Assembly: GCA_001804205.1 (NCBI GenBank)
Contig: MHFM01000044.1
Span: 29,372 to 40,713, forward strand
Length of the DNA: 11,342 nucleotides
DNA from: Omnitrophica bacterium RIFCSPLOWO2_01_FULL_45_10b
Lineage (GTDB): Bacteria > Omnitrophota > Omnitrophia > Omnitrophales > Danuiimicrobiaceae
Reading direction: 5' to 3'
The translations under genes were made by a program, and so were the position numbers. This document shows, piece by piece, positions 7,046-11,342 of this stretch. A model generated the notes under the pieces. The model had not been told where the DNA came from. It made no database searches and saw nothing but the letters and a program-made list of their open reading frames with translations. Position 1 is the first letter of the stretch, and every line of letters starts with the position of its first letter.

Positions 7046-8283
7046 AGATCTTATTGATTACGCCATCAGTACCATATCCGCCGCACACCGGCGGGCAACT
7101 GCGTTCGTGGTATCTTTTGCGCGATTTGGCGAAAAGAGGCTCAGTGACTTTGATCAGCATCGGAAAACCTGATCAATATGAGCGTTATATGTCAGAGCTT
7201 GAAAAATACTGTCATCAGGTTTTGTTGGCCGATCCCAAAAAGTTTGAATCCAATGAAAATGTAGGCCGCTTAAGTTCGATGAAACAGAGATTAATGAAAT
7301 TAGTTAGGCTGCAGCCTTGGCTTCTCGATGATTTTGTCGATCCTGAAATTCTTAGACAGATCGAACTTGCTAAGCCGGAAGAACACGATCTGATTGTTTG
7401 CCGATTTACCATCATGGCGTATTACTTTTTATCTCATAAACGATTTAAACCGCTTTTAGATCGAGTGATTGTTGACATTGATGATGTGAGCCCCGTTGTG
7501 CTGGAAAGAAAAATTGGAGCCATGAAACTTAGCTATAGAAAGTTGAGGAGTTTATTGGATTTGTTTCTTCTTAAAAAGTACTACTCGAAACTTAGGAAGG
7601 CACGTGCCTGCTTTGTGGTTTCGGAGAAAGATAAAAATTATGTGGTTCAAAATAGAATTTGCACGAATACGTTTATGATACCGAATGTTTTTGAAGTCAA
7701 TGGACGAACGTTGACTGGTACGTCTCAAGCGGAGAATCCCGAGATTTTATTTTGCGGTATGATGAGTTATCCACCAAATCAAGATGCTGTTTTGTTTTTC
7801 TCGGGGAAAATATTTCCGGAAATTAAGGCGGCCATTCCTAACGCTCATCTTACAGTCATTGGCAAACATATGCCCGAGAAGATTATGAAACTCGATTCTC
7901 AGGCTGGGATTTCCGTCGCTGGGTACGTACCTTCAATGGAACCTTATTATGAAAAAGCCGCGCTCGTGGTGGTCCCGATTTTAAACGGCGGCGGAACTAG
8001 AATTAAGATTCTTGAGGCGATGGCCTACGGAAAACCTGTAGTTTCTACATCGATAGGCGCCGAAGGTTTGGAAGTAACGGATGGCAAAGACATTTTGATT
8101 GCAGATGATCCGAATGATTTTGCAAAGAAATGTATCGATTTGCTTAAGGATTCTAATGCTAGAAACAGGATCGGATCAAATGGTTATCAACTTGTGAAAG
8201 AAAAATATGACCTTAATGTGTTCCATCAGAAAATGGAAGAAGTTTTAGAGTTTTTGGGAGGAGTGAGCCATGCCAGTCGTTAG
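7042..8283 (+). CDS. GT4 family glycosyltransferase (GT-B fold)
   Basis: A 413-residue GT-B enzyme. The N-terminal domain starts MKILLITPSVPYPPHTGGQLRSWYLLRDLAKRG, where the GG loop after the first strand is typical of GT4 acceptor domains. The C-terminal donor domain includes ILFCGMMSYPPNQDAV, LTVIGKHMPEKI, VAGYVPSMEPYYEKAALVVVP, and GGGTRIKILEAMAYGKPVVST (GGGTRIKILE at 316-325), which contains the nucleotide-sugar-binding acidic residue. The arrangement is like the Stp1/EpsH1-system sugar transferases. It is predicted to be retaining and to act at the cytoplasmic membrane face. The start ATG overlaps the stop of the asnB-like remnant, and only a weak purine stretch precedes it, so translation probably relies on that short frame being read. 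Its 3' end overlaps the next GT2 by 14 bases. Confidence 0.88.
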   Translation: MKILLITPSVPYPPHTGGQLRSWYLLRDLAKRGSVTLISIGKPDQYERYMSELEKYCHQVLLADPKKFESNENVGRLSSMKQRLMKLVRLQPWLLDDFVDPEILRQIELAKPEEHDLIVCRFTIMAYYFLSHKRFKPLLDRVIVDIDDVSPVVLERKIGAMKLSYRKLRSLLDLFLLKKYYSKLRKARACFVVSEKDKNYVVQNRICTNTFMIPNVFEVNGRTLTGTSQAENPEILFCGMMSYPPNQDAVLFFSGKIFPEIKAAIPNAHLTVIGKHMPEKIMKLDSQAGISVAGYVPSMEPYYEKAALVVVPILNGGGTRIKILEAMAYGKPVVSTSIGAEGLEVTDGKDILIADDPNDFAKKCIDLLKDSNARNRIGSNGYQLVKEKYDLNVFHQKMEEVLEFLGGVSHASR

Positions 8284-9214
8284 TGTGATTCTTCCAACTC
8301 ATAACCGCGCTTCTTATATAGGGGAAGCCATCGAATCAGTTTTGGCTCAAACCTTCCAAGATTGGGAGCTGATCATTGTGGATGATGGTTCTACTGATCA
8401 TACGAAAAAACTTGTTGATTCATACGTTCAAAGAGATCCGCGGGTTCATTATATTTGGCAAAAGAATGCCTACTGTGTTGCGGCACGGAATAATGCATTC
8501 GGCCGCGTGAGAGGCAAATATGTTGCTTTTATTGATGACGACGACCGGTGGCTCGCGAAAAAGCTGGAAATACAAGTCAAAGCCATGGAGCAGGACCCTG
8601 AAATTGGGTTTTGTTATATGCAGTTTCAAATTTATAAAAAAACCAGGGAGGGATTGCAAAAGACAAAATTGTTTCCCCAATTTTTAGCCCGGACGTTCGA
8701 AGAATTGCCGGACGCGTTTATCGCTCCTTGTTCTGTGTTGTTCAGAAAATCACACACGGATCGTCTCGGGAAGTTTGATACGAGATATAAAACATGTGAG
8801 GATTTTGATTTTTGGCTCAGAATCGCTCAGATTTGCAAAATTCATCCCATTGCCGAAGTAGGCGCCTTCACCGTAATGGACGGAAGGTTGCATGATGCCA
8901 GCAATGAAATTAAAGTGTGGCAAATTGGAATTGAGATATTGAGAAATTTAAAATTGACGCCTCAGTATCGACATTGCAAGCATCTCATACGAACGCACAT
9001 CGCAAAACGATATTACTGGATTGCCCGCGAATATCTGGATCAAAAAGTTTATTGGCGCGCAGCAGCTCATTTCTCGAAGGCTCTTTTGACAGATCCTCTA
9101 ATTGGCTTGGCGGTACGAGCATCCGAGAAACAAGATGTGATTTCCCAAATTGTTAAGTCTTATGCAGCGGCTCCATTGTGTTTGTTGAAAGGACTTATTC
9201 ATGGTTGGCGTTAG
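8270..9214 (+). CDS. GT2 family glycosyltransferase, paralogue of the one at 5967
   Basis: A 314-residue GT-A enzyme with VSVILPTHNRASYIGEAIESVL (4-25), LIIVDDGSTDHT (34-45), a FIDDDDRW metal site (DDDD 89-92), and TCEDFDFWLRIAQ as the acidic acceptor-side motif. Length and motif order equal those of the GT2 at 5967, and the C-termini align (YYWIAREYLDQKVYWRAAAHFSKALLTDPLIG against YYLIAKNNF...FVKFVITYPLLG when read in pieces), so the two probably arose by duplication or belong to one subfamily. Their shared segment around residues 60-75 differs: KNAYCVAARNN here, KNKGLAAARNT there, in the loop near the donor site. A strong GGAGGAG at 8257-8263 precedes the ATG, inside the GT4 gene. Donor sugar is unknown. 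Confidence 0.88.
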   Translation: MPVVSVILPTHNRASYIGEAIESVLAQTFQDWELIIVDDGSTDHTKKLVDSYVQRDPRVHYIWQKNAYCVAARNNAFGRVRGKYVAFIDDDDRWLAKKLEIQVKAMEQDPEIGFCYMQFQIYKKTREGLQKTKLFPQFLARTFEELPDAFIAPCSVLFRKSHTDRLGKFDTRYKTCEDFDFWLRIAQICKIHPIAEVGAFTVMDGRLHDASNEIKVWQIGIEILRNLKLTPQYRHCKHLIRTHIAKRYYWIAREYLDQKVYWRAAAHFSKALLTDPLIGLAVRASEKQDVISQIVKSYAAAPLCLLKGLIHGWR

Positions 9215-10187
9215 CGTGATTGTGTGTAGTTACAATCGGGCCGAAAGTTTGCGCGAGACGATCGAAAGTCTTGTGAGCCAAAGCCCAGGGTGTTCTTACG
9301 AAATCATTGTCGTGGATAACAATTCCAAAGATAGCACAAAAGAAGTAGCGCAAAGCTTTAACGGAAAAGTAAGGTATGTGTTCGAATCCAAACAGGGCCT
9401 TTCTTACGCTCGAAACAAAGGTATTGGTGAGGCGAGAGGACAGATTCTCGCGTTTACCGATGATGATGTGATTGTAGATTCAAACTGGGTAAGCTCCATT
9501 TTTAACTGTTTTAAAGAAACGCGCGCACTTGCTGTTGGTGGGAAAATTGAGCGGCTTTGGAATTGTGAACGTCCCGAATGGCTTATCGATGAACTTATGG
9601 GGCCGCTCATTGTTCAAGATTTGGGGCCTGCGCGAAAGAAATGGGAACAAAAAAATCGACATATGATTGGGGCCAATATGGCCTTTCATCGGATGCTTTT
9701 TAAACAATACGGGCTTTTTAAAGAGGAACTTGGCCGAAGAGGGGATGAATTAATCGGGGGAGAAGACCGCGAACTTTTTAGGCGGCTTTTTGAAGCAAAG
9801 ATTCCCATTTTTTATGAGCCCAAAGCAGTGGTTCATCATAAAGTTGAGAAAGAGCGTCTGACAAAGGATTATATGCGGCAATGGTTTTGGGATATTGGCA
9901 AGACGCTTGGCCATCAGATTCCGTGGCGCAGGGCCCGTTTGTTTACCGTTGCGCCGGTTTGGGTTTGGAACAATCTGTGCTCCGCTTTATTCCGCTTTTT
10001 TAAAATGTCGTTTGGATTTAGAGCAACAGAAGCTGAAAAGTTTGCAAGTGAAATTTGGGTACGCCACTATTTTGCTATGGTTTTAGAAACTTTTGCGCAC
10101 TGGCTCCCGTTTGGGTTTGGGCGAGGATTTTGTATATTTAATAGAGGAAACAGAAATCAGGACACAGAAAATGAAAAACAGTTATGA
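9201..10187 (+). CDS. GT2 family glycosyltransferase
   Basis: A 328-residue GT-A enzyme with GVSVIVCSYNRAESLRETI (3-21), EIIVVDNNSKDST (34-46), KQGLSYARNKGIGEARG (64-80), and FTDDDVIVDSNWV (DDD 87-89). GANMAFHR and a catalytic-region RGDELIGGEDRELFRRL follow, then a conserved VVHHKVEKERLTKDYMRQWFWDIGKTLG. The pattern LxGGEDxE with the later HH motif is typical of a GT2 branch common in exopolysaccharide clusters and often annotated as a chain-elongating transferase. The C-terminal WNNLCSALFRFF and FAMVLETFAHWLPFGFGRGFCIF are moderately hydrophobic and may lie on the membrane. ATG at 9201 has AAAGGA at 9187-9192, overlapping the previous gene's end by 14 bases. It is the last clear plus-strand gene of the coupled run. 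Its stop lies 6 bases from the stop of the convergent minus-strand microprotein gene. Confidence 0.88.
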   Translation: MVGVSVIVCSYNRAESLRETIESLVSQSPGCSYEIIVVDNNSKDSTKEVAQSFNGKVRYVFESKQGLSYARNKGIGEARGQILAFTDDDVIVDSNWVSSIFNCFKETRALAVGGKIERLWNCERPEWLIDELMGPLIVQDLGPARKKWEQKNRHMIGANMAFHRMLFKQYGLFKEELGRRGDELIGGEDRELFRRLFEAKIPIFYEPKAVVHHKVEKERLTKDYMRQWFWDIGKTLGHQIPWRRARLFTVAPVWVWNNLCSALFRFFKMSFGFRATEAEKFASEIWVRHYFAMVLETFAHWLPFGFGRGFCIFNRGNRNQDTENEKQL

Positions 10188-10193
10188 ATAATA

Positions 10194-10286
10194 TTAGTGT
10201 GTGCGTTTCTTGCGGTGATCGATCCAATAAAACACACCTAACATTACGAAAACTAGAAAAACAAGAAAGGCAACCATTTCAAGCAT
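10194..10286 (-). CDS. 30-residue single-pass membrane microprotein
   Basis: Reading the minus strand, ATG at 10286-10284 opens a 30-codon frame ending in TAA at 10196-10194. It begins MLEMVAFLVFLVFVMLGVFY and ends WIDHRKKRTH. Residues 4-21 form one strongly hydrophobic helix. The C-terminal HRKKRTH is basic, which predicts a cytoplasmic C-terminus. The start has an AAGGAG Shine-Dalgarno at 10299-10294 with 7-base spacing, and it overlaps the stop of the upstream membrane gene by 8 bases, as in coupled operons. I do not recognise a family. The helix, the positive tail and the well-placed ribosome site together are unlikely to be chance, but a product this short needs conservation data. Possible roles, all speculative, are an accessory subunit or stabiliser of the upstream membrane protein. 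Confidence 0.6.
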   Translation of the reverse strand: MLEMVAFLVFLVFVMLGVFYWIDHRKKRTH

Positions 10287-10491
10287 TTTTAGTCTCCTTG
10301 TTAGTCGGAGGTGTTGCAGGACATATCGCAACGCCAACAACTAATAATATCATGGCGAATAGAATAAGAGCAAGTCGATTGGTAATGGGTAAGGATGTGA
10401 GCCAAACAGATACTAAGCTGGCGCCTATGGTTATTTCAGAAATACGCATCAGAGATTTAGATAAGGTGTCGCGTCGATATGGCTCAAACAT
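10279..10491 (-). CDS. Small two-helix membrane protein, possibly YgaP/DUF2892-like
   Basis: A 70-residue minus-strand protein starting MFEPYRRDTLSKSLMRISE. TM1 spans about residues 17-34 (ISEITIGASLVSVWLTSL), a short loop PITNR follows, TM2 spans about 40-57 and ends in the pair CP (57-58), and the tail is polar (PTNKETKNA). A helical hairpin whose second helix ends in CP is the hallmark of YgaP-type (DUF2892) small membrane proteins, so that is the best guess; no function is established for such stand-alone hairpins. The start is uncertain. ATG at 10491 sits about where transcription from the promoter at 10499-10527 should begin, giving a leaderless message; ATG at 10449 is an alternative. 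A TTG at 10527 coincides with the -35 box and is unlikely. It runs opposite to the polysaccharide genes and overlaps the microprotein gene downstream by 8 bases. Confidence 0.6.
   Translation of the reverse strand: MFEPYRRDTLSKSLMRISEITIGASLVSVWLTSLPITNRLALILFAMILLVVGVAICPATPPTNKETKNA
10294..10299 (-). promoter_or_regulatory. Shine-Dalgarno AAGGAG for the minus-strand microprotein
   Basis: On the minus strand AAGGAG is followed by ACTAAAA (7 bases) and then ATG at 10286. The spacing is ideal, and the site lies inside the C-terminal codons of the upstream membrane gene. This is the main evidence that the 30-codon frame is real. Confidence 0.7.
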
Positions 10492-10498
10492 GATGAAA

Positions 10499-10527
10499 AC
10501 TTTAGTAAATCCGAGTAAGTTTGTCAA
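10499..10527 (-). promoter_or_regulatory. Sigma70-type promoter for the minus-strand membrane-protein pair
   Basis: On the minus strand there is a perfect -35 box TTGACA (10527-10522), a 17-base spacer, and TAAAGT (10504-10499), four of six matches to TATAAT with the conserved first TA and last T. Transcription would start around 10492, that is, at or just before the ATG at 10491. The palindrome at 10530-10558 is immediately upstream of the -35 box. Box sequences and spacing are seen directly; promoter activity is inferred. Confidence 0.55.
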
Positions 10528-10529
10528 TG

Positions 10530-10558
10530 TAAATAATCATAATAATTATGATTATTTA
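10530..10558. promoter_or_regulatory. Perfect 14-base inverted repeat, Fur-family-like operator in a divergent promoter region
   Basis: The two 14-base arms are exactly complementary around one central base at 10544. The central 15 bases, TCATAATAATTATGA (10537-10551), have the 7-1-7 layout of Fur-superfamily boxes: they differ from the Fur form TGATAATNATTATCA, the PerR form TTATAATNATTATAA and the B. subtilis Zur form TCGTAATNATTACGA by one base per half-site. The repeat lies between the divergently oriented minus-strand membrane pair and the plus-strand gene at 10584. A possible plus-strand -10 box TATGAT at 10547-10552 is inside it, and the minus-strand -35 box is directly beside it. Binding could therefore repress the plus gene and modulate the minus operon. 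As a terminator it is poor: it is very AT-rich and lacks a following U-tract. Confidence 0.5.
10547..10552 (+). promoter_or_regulatory. Possible -10 box (TATGAT) for the gene at 10584
   Basis: TATGAT matches TATAAT at five of six bases and would start transcription near 10559, giving a leader of about 25 bases before the ATG. The nearest -35-like hexamer, TTGTCA at 10521-10526, is 20 bases away, which is too far for a standard promoter, so an activator or an extended element would be needed. In an AT-rich palindrome such a hexamer can arise by chance. Confidence 0.25.
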
Positions 10559-10568
10559 ATAAATACAC

Positions 10569-10576
10569 AAGGAGGT
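10569..10576 (+). promoter_or_regulatory. Near-perfect Shine-Dalgarno AAGGAGGT fixing the start at 10584
   Basis: AAGGAGGT followed by CATTCAA (7 bases) and ATG at 10584. It is the strongest ribosome binding site in the window and stands outside any overlapping upstream gene on this strand, as expected for the first gene of a transcription unit. Confidence 0.8.
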
Positions 10577-10583
10577 CATTCAA

Positions 10584-11342
10584 ATGACACAAACACAAAA
10601 TAAGGCCGTTGTAACCGTGGTCATTGTACCTCGGGAAAGTTTCAATATGTTTCGGCAGGTCGCAGAGCGGATTTATGCCGTTACGTCTCCAATCTTCAAC
10701 ATGCTGATTATGGAGGGCCATGCTCCAAGTAATCGAAGAAGAGAACTTGAGGATTTTACCTCAAGCCATCCAAATTGCAAAATTATCTATTCCGAGCGGT
10801 GGAAATATCCGCACGAGATGGTTAATAATGCGATTCCATTAATTAACACCAAGTATGCGGTGTTTATTGATAACGACGTAGAAGTTTTGGAAGGCTGGCT
10901 TGAGAATTTAGTTAGGACGGCAGAAGAAAAGAAAGCCCACTGCGTTCACCCGATTTACCTGACGGTCAAACTTTCAGACCCTTCCCGAAAAATTCACATT
11001 GCGGAGGGAAAGTTTTATCGAGAAAAACGCGGCGATCAATGGTATATCGACACGGTCGCCTGCTATTCAGGTGTTAGTCTTGAGGATTATCCCGACAAAA
11101 TAGCGAAAGAAAGTGACTTTTTCGAGTGGCACACCGTGATGTTCAGCAAAGAGCTGCTTGAACGGGTGGGACTGCTTGATGATTTAAATGTTGCGGAACA
11201 TTTGGATTACGCTCTCCGCATTCACCAGGCAGGTTACAAGATTTGGCTTGAGCCAAAAGCTGTGGTTGCGTACGACTACGGTCGCATTTGGGAACTTCGT
11301 GGCACCGACCGCGAGTATCTGATTTGGAGATGGGATGTGGAT
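10584..11342 (+). CDS. GT2 family glycosyltransferase-like protein, 3' truncated by window edge
   Basis: The frame is open from ATG 10584 to the last base (253 codons). It is a GT-A type fold: AVVTVVIVPRES (8-19) as first strand, a YAVFIDNDVEVLEGWLENLV stretch (IDNDVE 95-100) where DND is the metal/donor DXD motif, HTVMFSKELLERVGLLDDL, and AEHLDYALRIHQAGYKIWLEP, which corresponds to the acidic catalytic-base and 'aGyxvxxxP' region. The first strand reads VTVVIVPRESF and lacks the common 'P(T/S)xNR' loop, so this is a divergent branch. Proteins of this branch often carry another domain after the GT2 part, and the gene continues outside the window. It has its own strong ribosome site and probably its own promoter, unlike the coupled transferases upstream. 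Confidence 0.8.
   Translation, partial: MTQTQNKAVVTVVIVPRESFNMFRQVAERIYAVTSPIFNMLIMEGHAPSNRRRELEDFTSSHPNCKIIYSERWKYPHEMVNNAIPLINTKYAVFIDNDVEVLEGWLENLVRTAEEKKAHCVHPIYLTVKLSDPSRKIHIAEGKFYREKRGDQWYIDTVACYSGVSLEDYPDKIAKESDFFEWHTVMFSKELLERVGLLDDLNVAEHLDYALRIHQAGYKIWLEPKAVVAYDYGRIWELRGTDREYLIWRWDVD

Noticed and set aside
10530..10558. Palindrome as a rho-independent terminator
   Set aside because: Almost pure A/T stem with one-base centre and no uridine run after it; placement between divergent genes fits an operator better.
10184..10603. 139-codon plus-strand frame with ATGA overlap to the GT2 at 9201
   Set aside because: Its sequence has no recognisable domain, low-complexity Asn/Tyr-rich end over the palindrome, runs 20 bases into the gene at 10584, and is antisense to two coherent membrane-protein frames with promoter and Shine-Dalgarno. 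It remains the main alternative reading.
10524..10721. Minus-strand frame of 65 codons opposite the start of the last GT2
   Set aside because: No ribosome site, no recognisable motif, reads through the palindrome and antisense to a well-supported coding start.
1..11342. CRISPR array, tRNA, rRNA, insertion sequence or defence system
   Set aside because: No repeat-spacer pattern, no cloverleaf or rRNA motif, no transposase or terminal repeats, and no nuclease, helicase or toxin-antitoxin signature were seen. The small membrane pair was considered as a toxin unit, but nothing specific supports it.

Overview
This window is a slice of a surface-polysaccharide (capsule, exopolysaccharide or O-antigen) biosynthesis locus of a bacterium. 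Nearly all genes run on the plus strand, closely packed. Most junctions are short stop/start overlaps (ATGA type at 472, 2833 and 7042; 8 to 17 bases at 1400, 4937, 5967, 8270 and 9201), so most of the block looks like one translationally coupled operon. Shine-Dalgarno sites are of the GGAGG type. I cannot place the organism below 'bacterium': there is no rRNA, tRNA or diagnostic housekeeping gene.

Layout. Left block (1-3612): 3' end of a probable polysaccharide-deacetylase-like gene, a GT2 glycosyltransferase, a UDP-galactopyranose-mutase-like FAD oxidoreductase, and a class I SAM methyltransferase. Middle block (3617-7045): a short chimeric gene scar, an uncharacterised PP-loop ATPase with a QueC-like zinc site, a polysaccharide pyruvyl transferase, a GT2, and a second short ORF that begins as the amidotransferase domain of asparagine synthase (MCGFVGF) and then breaks off. 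In lines counted by hand the middle block is more AT-rich than the left block, and it is bounded by the two scars, which suggests a cassette exchange. Right block (7042-10187): a GT4 glycosyltransferase and two more GT2 enzymes. The GT2s at 5967 and 8270 are paralogues.

The stretch 10188-10583 interrupts this pattern. The plus strand has a 139-codon open frame there, but the minus strand reads much better. It has a sigma70-type promoter (TTGACA, 17 bases, TAAAGT), a 70-residue two-helix membrane protein resembling the YgaP/DUF2892 type, and a coupled 30-residue single-helix membrane microprotein with its own AAGGAG. The latter is below usual ORF cut-offs. Upstream of this small operon is a perfect 14-base inverted repeat with a 1-base centre. 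Its core TCATAATAATTATGA has the 7-1-7 form of Fur/PerR/Zur-family operators. Divergently, a new plus-strand GT2 gene starts at 10584 behind AAGGAGGT and runs off the window.

How it may fit together (inference): the five glycosyltransferases would assemble a repeat unit. The FAD enzyme would make or modify a sugar nucleotide, and the methyltransferase and pyruvyl transferase would decorate the glycan. The PP-loop enzyme may do an ATP-dependent ligation or amidation that is not yet described. No flippase, polymerase or export gene is present, so they must lie outside the window.
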